The notes beneath the pieces were generated by a model that was given only the letters and a program-made list of their open reading frames with translations, had not been told where the DNA came from and did no database searches. Below, one piece after another: positions 32,399 to 41,133 of a stretch of 64,000 bases of DNA. The DNA comes from Fragilariopsis cylindrus CCMP1102 (taxonomy: Eukaryota; Bacillariophyta; Bacillariophyceae; Bacillariales; Bacillariaceae): assembly GCA_900095095.1 (NCBI GenBank), contig FMBT01000290.1, positions 1,054,001-1,118,000 on the forward strand. Reading direction: 5' to 3'. Positions within the stretch are counted from its first letter, which is position 1. Each line of letters opens with the position of its first letter. A program made the position numbers and the translations under genes.

Positions 32399-33273
32399 CA
32401 ATTGTTGTTGTTTTCCTCTCTCTCTCTCTCTCTCTCTCTTTCCCTAGGCTATAATAACTAAGTGAGGGTAACTAGTAACCAGCTAGATAGTTATATGATA
32501 TTATATTGGCTTGCAGACGAAATAGAGGCTTTGTTTGCGGATGGATGGATGGATGGATGGATGTATGGATGGATACTGTACAAAGGATTGATTGATTGCT
32601 TCGATTCGATTGATTGAATTCTATTCATTCAATTCGTAGTAACTGAACCTTGATTAATTGCCGTTGAAAAAAACTTCACATCACATACACACATCAACTC
32701 AGCCATCGACGACGACGTTTTTCTTGTATCTTTCTGTACTTTCTCAACTAACAACGTACGCGTTACCGTACAATTGCTCTTTAATATATCTTACTTCTAG
32801 CATGCGCATTTTTATACGGGAATGGTGCTTGAATAATGAATCACGAATACAATCTTCCTGCATTTATTAAAGTTCAATGTGTTCTCTGCCGCTCTACTGT
32901 ATGATGTACAATACATGCAGTAAGATTTGTTTGTTCTACTCTACGACTCGGAACTCATTTATATTGAAACGGGACTGAAACCCCCATTTGGGCTTAAAAA
33001 ATGAGATACCGGATATCATGCACACATATCCTACACACATGCATGCACAAATAATTCACACACGGTCCATTTTTGAGATATGAAGAACGAATGAATCAAT
33101 CATCATCGAAATCGAATCAAAAGTTGTAATTTTCTTCATAATAGTAGAGTAGATGGCACAAGGATAAAGCAACCGAGAAGCAAAAGATCTATAATAAGAA
33201 TAAGAATATCTCCTGATATTAAAAACGAGAACAGAAACTGCAATCAATAATATATAATATATATATCATAATA
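32399..33273. other. Intergenic between divergent genes
   Basis: (CT)n just upstream of the synthetase (32416-32440), a (GGAT)n tract at about 32540-32573, and from about 33080 the leader shared with the SHOCT paralogue at 26006. No gene was recognised. Confidence 0.5.
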
Positions 33274-33864
33274 ATGTCATTTGATTTAAAACCAGAGATA
33301 CCAATCAGTATGTTGAGAACAAAATGTGGTGATGACATCGAAAACAGAATGTCATTTGATTTAAAACCAGAGATACCAATCAGACACATGACAACAAAAT
33401 GTATATGTGGTGATGACATTGTTTGGACTGTAAATCGTTCACCTGTACCACCTTTACTTGCTGAACGTAATATAAGTGAATCGATGTGGGCAAGAACATT
33501 TGATATGGTACATGGACATTATGATAAACAATTGAAAACAGCTAATTATTTTAATTTTTGTTTTCCGGCGAAATTATGGCTTGTCTTTCCTTTCGTGTTG
33601 CCATGTTTTATTCCATGCCTATTGGCAAAGATCATGCAGTTGGATCGCCGAAATGCATCTCGATGGCTTGAGATATTAGAAAGCCAAAAAGAAATATATC
33701 AACGTTTTGGTATAGAAGTTACTACTACAAATAGTTCCGGTGCTAGCATGGGTTCCGCGTGTGTTGGACTTCAATTTACAGTTGCTGATGGTCCGCCGCC
33801 TATTGAATTTACTAAAAAGGCAGTAGAGGCAGACGACGAGGTGGTTCCTATTAGTATAGTATAA
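33274..33864 (+). CDS. Truncated SHOCT-protein paralogue with duplicated N-terminus
   Basis: A 196-residue open frame, clearly paralogous to the gene at 26006. The first 75 bp are a tandem duplication: MSFDLKPEIPI occurs at residue 1 and again at residue 26. The conserved blocks follow (DDIVWTVNRSPVPPLL, SESMWARTFDMV, a longer hydrophobic segment, LEILESQKEIYQRFG, VGLQFTVA). The frame ends with TAA at 33862-33864, where the intact paralogue has GAA, so the C-terminal SHOCT domain is lost from this frame. It may still make a truncated protein; a decaying duplicate is more likely. Confidence 0.7.
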   Translation: MSFDLKPEIPISMLRTKCGDDIENRMSFDLKPEIPIRHMTTKCICGDDIVWTVNRSPVPPLLAERNISESMWARTFDMVHGHYDKQLKTANYFNFCFPAKLWLVFPFVLPCFIPCLLAKIMQLDRRNASRWLEILESQKEIYQRFGIEVTTTNSSGASMGSACVGLQFTVADGPPPIEFTKKAVEADDEVVPISIV

Positions 33865-34162
33865 TCGTCCTACTACTATTCTCCGTCGTGTAATAATACT
33901 AAGTACGACGAAGAGAATGAATAATAATGTTACTAATATTAATAGTACTAATACCAGCAGCACTATTACTCAATCATCATCATCTACTATTGAAGAACAC
34001 CTTAATAAGCTTCGTCCAATTATGAAACGCATACTCACAGATCAAGAATACAAAAAGAAAAAAGGAAACAAATCCTTCCACAAATTCAGCAGGATCCTAC
34101 ATACAAAATACTTTCTATTTTTTTTGTACATACTTCCTCCAGTCAACGCACAGCACAATTAG
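33865..34162 (+). pseudogene. Out-of-frame SHOCT remnant of the truncated paralogue
   Basis: Sequence after the premature stop still matches the paralogue: the SSYYSP block in the original frame, then after a frame change near 33915 a Thr/Ser spacer and IEEHLNKLRPIMKRILTDQE, the SHOCT helix. The end then diverges into unrelated sequence. The stop and the frameshift together indicate loss of the C-terminal domain. Confidence 0.7.
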
Positions 34163-34283
34163 AAACGAGGAATTTGCGCGTTCAATTTCAAGCGACAAAG
34201 CACGGAGATTGAGTGAATTTAAGTGAATGGTAATCCTGTACTGCTGGCGTATCTTAATTCATCTTATTCTAGTACTATGTCTT

Positions 34284-36506
34284 CTATTTCCCTTTTCCTT
34301 TCTTCTTGTTCTTCTTCTTTTTATCCTTCCATGGGTTTGTACATTCATAAAATGAAGGTATTAGTAATTTCTTACTATTATTGTCATTGTCATTCTTACT
34401 ATTTTCACTGTCACTACTTTCAGTAGAAGTAAATTCCAGATATCGACGAAAATCAATTATTTCTTTGATTAATGCTGTCGAGGTTCGAACTAAATTATGT
34501 TTTCGATGAAACATATGAAAGGCAATCATCCCCGATCTGGCATGAATCGCTAAACTTAAATCTTCCCAATATCCACGTCCCGCTCGTGGTCCATGTTCCG
34601 CACTAAAACTAATACCAGTTTTACCAGTACCAGTTGTAGTGGTTATTTGTCTTTCATCAATCTCCGTGATGTTGTTGTTGTTACTATTGTTGTTGTTATT
34701 GTTGTATTTGTGCATCGATGATGTGGATGAACTTGTACACCGTGTATTGTCGTGAATTTCTTTATGTACTAATTTTACAGTTATTGGTGCATCCGACATT
34801 ACATATATATGACATGGCGGTAGTATTGGTAGTAATGGCAGTGGTATTGATGCAGTAGTAGTAGTAGTAGTCACGTTAGTCTCATTTACTGCTGCAATTA
34901 TTTGCTGTTGTTTCGGAAATAATTTTTCTAAACATAAATGCTCGGGCCAGATATAATCATTTGCAAAATGTCCAGCATGACGTGAATGTAGAAACACTGT
35001 TTCAATATTTGTTCGATTATTATTTGATTGTGGTACTACTGTATTTGATTTTGTATTATTTGTATCTGTATCTGAATGTTGTTGTTTTGCTGTTGCTAAT
35101 AATGCATGGGATGGATCTAAGGAGGAATCAATTGTAAACATGGATTCAAATAACATACCATATATAAAATAGATATTACTCAGTTTATTATTCTTATTAC
35201 TGTCACTAGCACTACTACTACTATTAACATTACCAGCATGACCATAAGAGGAACGTAAATCAGATAACCGTTGTAAATTTTCGGATTGTATTAAATGTTT
35301 TGTTGGTTTATATCTATGTCTATTATTTAATAGTATTGGTTCAAGTTCAATTGTGAATATACTACCAGGATTTAAATTCACTTGTTTTCCTGTTCTGATA
35401 ATAAAATTTCTACTGGTATTTGTATTGTCATTATCTTCTTCTCCGTTATATGGATCTGGATCATAGGGTACTGTGATAGTATCATAAGTTTTTTGTCCAT
35501 CATAAATTTCTGCTTTCATTATATCAGAATCTGATATAAGTAAACGACTTTTCCATTTATCATACGATGGTATCCAATTGGATTTATGTAATAATCCAAG
35601 ACAATCTAAATCATGGGATCCTTTTACAATAGAGGGATTATATTCTTTATCACAATTATTCTTTGTCGTCTTACCTTCATTATCATTCTTACTATATTCT
35701 TGACATACATCGTTACTATGATATCTCCATAGGAATGTTCGATTGGTTAATACTGACCATAACAAACCATTCATAAAACGATGTAATCGATTACCGGATT
35801 CAATTGGACAAGAATACGTGGCCACTAAATATTGACGTTGGTCATGTAATGTTGGACAATAGTTATCAATGTCATAACTAGTGTTGTTTTGTGGTTCACG
35901 TTCACGACTTTGTTCACTTTGACTACTTTGACATTCCAACCATTCTTTTTCTAATTGTTGATTTGAATGTTGTGAGATATAGTCAATTAAGACATTCATT
36001 GGTTTTGGAAGTCGTTGATTCTGATTGTTATTGTTATTGTTGTTGTTATTATCTGAATGAACATTGTTGCCATTTTTGATCGAATTATTTTCAATTGAAT
36101 TATTCCATGCTCTATAAAAATAATTCCTTTCATACAAATCATCCACATTCATTGTCATTGATAATGATGATGAGAAATAGGAATGGATATTAAACTCATT
36201 ATCATTATCGTCATTATTCTCTACTAATACTAACGATTTCGTTTTCGTTTTCGTCGTTGATGATTGACTGGAGATTTCCTGCATATTGCCATGAACTGCC
36301 GTTGCCATCGTCATCGTCATCGTCATCATCTCTGTCGTAATAATATTTGAAATCAATTTTGTTTCCGATATGAATTCTTTTATTATTATTATACAAATTA
36401 TAATTATGATAAGAATAGTACGATAAGAATAAGAATGCAATTTCGTATTACTGTTTGTACTGTTCGTATTCGTACTGTTCGTTTTTCGACTATTATTACG
36501 GCTCAT
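34284..36506 (-). CDS. Type II membrane protein, possible glycosyltransferase
   Basis: A 740-residue protein. One strongly hydrophobic Ile-rich helix near residues 28-48 after a short basic/Asn-rich N-terminus gives a type II (Golgi-like) topology, followed by a Thr/Asn-rich stem. Luminal blocks: LVATYSCPIESGNRLHRFMN then LLWSVLTNRTFLW, a later FLHSRHAGHFANDYIWPEHL, IYVMSDAP, and EHGPRAGRGYWEDLSLAIHA near the C-terminus. The G-N-R-L-x-x-x-x-N-x-L-x-x-x-x-L-T-N-R start and HSRHAG block recall fucosyltransferase-type folds, but no catalytic motif is definitive. The end is a Lys-rich KKKNKKKGKGK tail. The enzyme class is inference; the topology is well supported. Confidence 0.7.
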   Translation of the reverse strand: MSRNNSRKTNSTNTNSTNSNTKLHSYSYRTILIIIIICIIIIKEFISETKLISNIITTEMMTMTMTMATAVHGNMQEISSQSSTTKTKTKSLVLVENNDDNDNEFNIHSYFSSSLSMTMNVDDLYERNYFYRAWNNSIENNSIKNGNNVHSDNNNNNNNNNQNQRLPKPMNVLIDYISQHSNQQLEKEWLECQSSQSEQSREREPQNNTSYDIDNYCPTLHDQRQYLVATYSCPIESGNRLHRFMNGLLWSVLTNRTFLWRYHSNDVCQEYSKNDNEGKTTKNNCDKEYNPSIVKGSHDLDCLGLLHKSNWIPSYDKWKSRLLISDSDIMKAEIYDGQKTYDTITVPYDPDPYNGEEDNDNTNTSRNFIIRTGKQVNLNPGSIFTIELEPILLNNRHRYKPTKHLIQSENLQRLSDLRSSYGHAGNVNSSSSASDSNKNNKLSNIYFIYGMLFESMFTIDSSLDPSHALLATAKQQHSDTDTNNTKSNTVVPQSNNNRTNIETVFLHSRHAGHFANDYIWPEHLCLEKLFPKQQQIIAAVNETNVTTTTTTASIPLPLLPILPPCHIYVMSDAPITVKLVHKEIHDNTRCTSSSTSSMHKYNNNNNNSNNNNITEIDERQITTTTGTGKTGISFSAEHGPRAGRGYWEDLSLAIHARSGMIAFHMFHRKHNLVRTSTALIKEIIDFRRYLEFTSTESSDSENSKNDNDNNSKKLLIPSFYECTNPWKDKKKKNKKKGKGK

Positions 36507-37170
36507 GATTGTATATGCAGTAGAATACTGTTGTATCTCGCCTTTATTTTTTGCTACTGGTCAAGATTAAAAGATTGCTTAGCTGCTACCGGTAAGAACT
36601 ACTTTTATTGTACCGGTATTGCGTTGATGGTTGAATGGTTGATGTGACTTTTGCAAGAGACTTGACCTGATTTGTGTGCTTTCATGATGATTGATCCATA
36701 ATAAATAACTAAATGAGACATCATATTCGAATATTGGCACGCATGGTCACATTGTAAAAACGTTAAAGGCTCGCATTCAGCCATATTATGCGTGACTGAG
36801 GTTGAATTTCTACTTTGTAAATAAATAGTAGTTTTTGCACAGTAATTCTTGAGTCTTGTTTGGGAGACTATTTTTCTTTTTGAATCCATCCTCTTCTTTC
36901 TCGATCGTAAGTTTTCTTTTGCCGGAGAACGCATATGGCAATGATGGCAATGACGACGATGGATGCATGATGAGGAATAGATAATAAATAAGTTTACAAT
37001 TTTAAGTTACTTACAGCATTCGTACTCATATTCGTTTTTCATAACTTGTACACAACGTATATCATCTAAGCATATTATTGAAAAGGAACATTGAAACAAC
37101 AACACCAGCATCAAAACCATGCAACTAACCAACCCAAGAAACAGCACTGCCGTCCTCATTGTCATCGTTG
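36507..37170. other. Intergenic between divergent genes
   Basis: No gene was recognised. A second ATG at 37123 opens a frame different from the WW gene and stops after about 50 codons. Confidence 0.4.
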
Positions 37171-37740
37171 ATGCCGTTGTCATTGCGATCGTCAGTCACT
37201 GCCATCGTCGTTGGCTTCGTCGTTGCCGCAATAATGCCTCCACTCTTCCTCGTCAAAGACAGTATTTCCAGAACTGATGATATGGCGTCTCCTTACGACG
37301 TCGCCGTTATTGTTGCCGTATCCATTGTCATCGTCGATACTGTCATTGCTGTTGTTATTGCCGTAACGCCTCCAGTCTCCCTCGTCAAAGACAGTGTATC
37401 CACTCGTCTTTTCCATTTTCGGTTACTCGTTGTCGAATTTTTCGGCAACGGTAATGACGATAGCAATGACGCTGCAGTTACAGCTACAGCCGACGAAGAA
37501 GATGTCGTACCTCCACTCATTGAAAGATGGACTGAGCATCTTGATCCGAATTCGGGTCAGTTTTACTACTCTAATGCAGTTGACGGTACAACCTCGTGGG
37601 ATAGACAAGATGTCGTACCTCCTCTCCCCGAAGGATGGACTGAGCATCTTGATCCGGATTCGGGTCAGTTTTACTACTTTAACGCAGCTGACGATACATC
37701 CTCGTGGGATGGACCATCTCTTCCTGAAGATGTAGAGTAG
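37171..37740 (+). CDS. Tandem WW-domain membrane protein
   Basis: The first ATG in this frame is 37171, giving 189 residues. Two hydrophobic segments, each ending in LVKDS, come from a duplication (nucleotide words at about 37231 and 37369). Two WW domains follow at about residues 113-145 and 149-181, each with first Trp (RWTEHLD, GWTEHLD), the FYY aromatic block and second Trp (SWD). They arise from a 108-bp tandem duplication starting at 37500 and 37608. WW domains bind proline-rich ligands. The second ends WDGP, close to consensus; the first lacks the final Pro. The frame closes with TAG at 37738, but the next 62 codons stay open (separate entry). Confidence 0.72.
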   Translation: MPLSLRSSVTAIVVGFVVAAIMPPLFLVKDSISRTDDMASPYDVAVIVAVSIVIVDTVIAVVIAVTPPVSLVKDSVSTRLFHFRLLVVEFFGNGNDDSNDAAVTATADEEDVVPPLIERWTEHLDPNSGQFYYSNAVDGTTSWDRQDVVPPLPEGWTEHLDPDSGQFYYFNAADDTSSWDGPSLPEDVE

Positions 37741-37929
37741 GGTAGTGTAGTCGAAGGTGAGAACAAGGAAGAAGATCCTCGACTGTCGTCGATCTCAGCT
37801 GAAAATTCTCCAAAATATGATGACGAGGGCAACGACGATGGCAATAAAGATGGCAACGACGACGGCATTGACGACGATGACGACGACGACGACGGTGACT
37901 ACTTTCATGACGATGACGAGGATCAGTAA
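37741..37929 (+). other. In-frame acidic extension after the WW-gene amber codon
   Basis: After TAG 37738-37740, the same frame stays open for 62 codons to TAA 37927. It encodes VVEGENKEEDPRLSSISAEN followed by an Asp/Gly-rich tail ending HDDDEDQ. Such an acidic tail is a normal protein end in this genome, suggesting a recent nonsense change, stop-codon readthrough or a sequencing error. Confidence 0.55.
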
Positions 37930-38353
37930 CTGAACAAGATAAAAATAGGTGATGACTATCTTGCATTTCTTGCCATCTGTCTCTCGTACATACAAACAGA
38001 CTACAATGAATTACTGTATAAATACAGTGATACCGTATAATAGCATACCGTCCCACCGTATACTACAACTGCGGTATTGTACTATGCAATTAGAAAAAGA
38101 TATAGATTGTTTTAAATTAATATTAAAAAAAATCATATATATTCAAGGTCTCTGTTAGTAGGCTATTTAAATTCTGTTTCTTTTCTATTCGAGACCTTAG
38201 TCAAAATCGAATAAATTTTATTCTCTCGGCGTATTATACTGTAGTGTCGGCATGACCATAGTTATACTAGAATAAGTTGTTGTAAACCGAACATATGACA
38301 GTATCAGCATGCTTCACGTGGTACAGTACTCCGTATTAATTGCATACAATACC
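37930..38353. other. Intergenic, no gene seen
   Basis: Short AT-rich spacer between convergent genes. Confidence 0.4.
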
Positions 38354-38387
38354 GGGGGGGGGGGGGGGAATGGCGGGGGGGGGGGGG
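38354..38387 (+). repeat. Paired G homopolymers (15 and 13 G)
   Basis: G15 (38354-38368), a short AATGGC spacer, then G13 (38375-38387), about 20 bp beyond the 3' end of the next minus-strand gene. On the transcript side this is a C-run; on the plus strand it could form a quadruplex. Its length is also a typical assembly weak point. Confidence 0.9.
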
Positions 38388-38406
38388 AATGAGTTATAGG
38401 TATGAT

Positions 38407-41133
38407 TCATTCGATTCCGTTTAACAATTCCGTTGGATCGACACCAAGTTGTGCCGCGTGATTTTTTAACACTAACAAGGAACGGGCAAGATCAAGATCA
38501 ATAGCAAGAGCAAGATCAACATCAGCATATCTTGATTCAATTTTCGTTTCCTTCCTAGCGAATGTTCTTTCTTTGCTAAAACCACTCTCGTTGTGCTCTG
38601 AGAACGAAGGCGATACTATGTGCGATATGCACGGACTATAGGCGATATCGTCGTATTCATATTTATCAACATCGCCGTAGTTATTGTCCTCCTCCAAAGT
38701 AGAATCATCAGAAGAACTTGAACTTAAACTTGAACTTGAATTTGATATGTCACTGTCACTGCCAACCATTCGTAAATCTCTTACATCTATTACTTTCTTT
38801 GTACCGAAACCAAAAACGCTTCCAAATTCGGACATTATACCAATGTTGGGCATAGTACCGATGATCGTGTCACTGTACTTGGGACCATAGATTACATCTC
38901 CGTTGTCGTCATCGTATTTTTGGTGCAAATCTTCGTGGTACTGTTCCAATTCTTTTCTGTCGATATAATCTGTAGAGTCGTCGTCGGTAACATATGATAC
39001 ACTTTGTGGAATACCCTTTGATTTGCTCTTAGACCAAGGATACATAATTTTGCTTAGAAATCCCTTATTCTTGTAGCTATCTTCGCTACGCAATACCGAA
39101 TCATCGCTATCACTACCACTTCTACTGTCGCTAACATCGGATTCGGATTCTGAGCTGCACAAACTAACACTATAGGAGCTATCTTCATCATTGTTTGAGC
39201 ATTTATTGGTAGTACTAACAGGAACAAAACACGTTGCAAGGGCCGCTGCAGTAGCTGCGTCTTCAAGGGCGTCCATAGCAGCAACAGCAGCAGCATTCTT
39301 CTCTTGTTCTTTCTTGTTGGCAGTACTAACAGGAACAACACTCGTTGCAAGGGCCGCTGCAGTAGCTGCGTCTTGAAGGGCGTCCATATCAGCAGCACCA
39401 GCAGCACCAGCAGCATTCTTCTCTTGTTCTTTCTTGTTGGCAGTACTCACAGGAACAACACTCGTTGCAAGGGCCGCTGCAGAAGCTGCGTTTTCAAGGG
39501 CGTTTATATAAGTAGCAGCAGCAGTATTCTTCTTTTGTTCTTTCTTGCTGTGCAACTTCTTTTTTTTAGATCCATTCTTCTTCTCGTTTTTCTTTTCTAA
39601 CTTTTTTTTTCGTTCCTTCCTCCTGTTTATCTTATCGATTGTCGGCACCTGCTGTTTATTCTTGTTATTCCCACGGAAACTCATCAATCTTCTTATACTA
39701 GGTGGTGGTGGTGGTGGTGGTGGTGGTGGTGCATCCCTTTCAACAATACCTTCTGCAGCAACAGCTTCATCGTCGTTTGTTGTAATCAATTGTCTCATTT
39801 CAGTTTCTCCAAGCTCCTTTACCTCGACATATTTTTTGTCATTGATAGGTATGGATGTTGTTGTTGGTACATCGTCGCACTCACTATTGTTGTTGGTAAA
39901 ACATCCGAGAGAACTTCCGATTTCTGAGATGGTATTCAAATGCTTTAACCGTGATGTTGCTGTAGATGAACATGTCATCGTTGGTGACGAACCGGTTGGA
40001 ATAATATGAATACCCATACTATCTTCTACCGAGGCTTGACATCCTTCTGTTACTACCTCGTCAACTGCATTGCTGTCGAAATCACCACATAACTGTGACG
40101 TAAAGATTGTTTCTAAGATCGTTGGTTCGTTGTTGTTGCACTTGGATACCGAAATCATTGTCTTGTTTTTCTTTGCGGTTACATCGGTTACTGCGGTTAC
40201 TGCTGCTGCTGCTGCTGCTGGTGGTGGTGGTACTGCTACTTCTGTAACTACCTCGTCAAATGCAATGCTGTCAAAATTACCACATAACTGTGACGTATAG
40301 ATTGTTTCTAAGATCGCTGGTTCGTTTTTTTTGCACTTGGATACCGATATCATTGTCTTGTTGTTCTTTGCGGTTACTGCGGTTACTGCTGCTGCTGCTG
40401 ATTTTTCGTCCGCTGTTTGCTCTTGGTTGCTTGGCGACGAAGACGACGGTGATGAACGTGTTCTTTTCTTTACTCTCTGTTTATATAAAGTCTTACTAAT
40501 AAGAATGCGAGTAAATGGTTGATCATTCTCGTTCTTCATTGCGACCAATTCAACGCGTTCGGCATAGTGTTTCTCCTCCGACTTCTTTGTCGACTTCTTT
40601 TTCTTTTTGCCATTAGTAGTAGCAGTAGTGGTTAGAGGTAAGGATTTCTTCTTTATCATCATCAATCTATGAAGCGGAGACAACGAAAAAACCCGATGTG
40701 ACTTAGTGCCGTTTTTACCTTCCTTCGTCGTAATTCCTTCTTTGATTTTTGTCTTGTTATGCTCTATCGATGCTACCTGCTGTTTGTGGTTGTTATTCCC
40801 ACGGAAACTCGTCATTCTTCTTATACTAGGTGTTGTTGGTGGTGGTGCATCCCTTCTAACATTGCCTTCTGCAGCAACATCACATTCTTCTCGAACATCA
40901 ACACAACCAACGCCACCGCCAGCATAAAAAGAAACGGAAGACTTTTGGGCTTGGCTATTGTTGCTGTCGTGACTTTTATTATAAGTATCTTTTGTGGAAA
41001 AAGATGTTAATGTTGCTATATTCGATCCGGCTACGGATTTCGATCTCATAGTTCTATTTGAATTAATACGCTCCTTCTTGGTTGCACCAAGCGTCGACTT
41101 GCGTGTCTTAACTTTTCCTGTCGGTCTCGCCAT
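38407..41133 (-). CDS. Large basic repeat protein, function unknown
   Basis: A 908-residue single-exon protein. The N-terminus is basic (KVKTRKST). Three sets of internal repeats are visible: (1) two copies of RDAPPP..PSIRRxxSFRGNN, a basic RRxxSF site after a Pro-run; (2) two copies of NKTMISVSKC..EPxILETIxTSQLCGxFDS..DEVVTE; (3) three ~40-residue Ala-rich copies of NALxxAAxAAALATSxVPVSTANKK-type sequence. After Lys-rich runs comes a more complex C-terminal third: a Ser/Asp region, FLSKIMYPW, and a final helix VDLALAIDLDLARSLLVLKN followed by HAAQLGVDP. No known domain was recognised. Basic and acidic blocks and an RxxS site suggest a regulated nuclear or cytoskeletal protein, as inference. 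Confidence 0.72.
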   Translation of the reverse strand: MARPTGKVKTRKSTLGATKKERINSNRTMRSKSVAGSNIATLTSFSTKDTYNKSHDSNNSQAQKSSVSFYAGGGVGCVDVREECDVAAEGNVRRDAPPPTTPSIRRMTSFRGNNNHKQQVASIEHNKTKIKEGITTKEGKNGTKSHRVFSLSPLHRLMMIKKKSLPLTTTATTNGKKKKKSTKKSEEKHYAERVELVAMKNENDQPFTRILISKTLYKQRVKKRTRSSPSSSSPSNQEQTADEKSAAAAVTAVTAKNNKTMISVSKCKKNEPAILETIYTSQLCGNFDSIAFDEVVTEVAVPPPPAAAAAAVTAVTDVTAKKNKTMISVSKCNNNEPTILETIFTSQLCGDFDSNAVDEVVTEGCQASVEDSMGIHIIPTGSSPTMTCSSTATSRLKHLNTISEIGSSLGCFTNNNSECDDVPTTTSIPINDKKYVEVKELGETEMRQLITTNDDEAVAAEGIVERDAPPPPPPPPPPSIRRLMSFRGNNKNKQQVPTIDKINRRKERKKKLEKKNEKKNGSKKKKLHSKKEQKKNTAAATYINALENAASAAALATSVVPVSTANKKEQEKNAAGAAGAADMDALQDAATAAALATSVVPVSTANKKEQEKNAAAVAAMDALEDAATAAALATCFVPVSTTNKCSNNDEDSSYSVSLCSSESESDVSDSRSGSDSDDSVLRSEDSYKNKGFLSKIMYPWSKSKSKGIPQSVSYVTDDDSTDYIDRKELEQYHEDLHQKYDDDNGDVIYGPKYSDTIIGTMPNIGIMSEFGSVFGFGTKKVIDVRDLRMVGSDSDISNSSSSLSSSSSDDSTLEEDNNYGDVDKYEYDDIAYSPCISHIVSPSFSEHNESGFSKERTFARKETKIESRYADVDLALAIDLDLARSLLVLKNHAAQLGVDPTELLNGIE

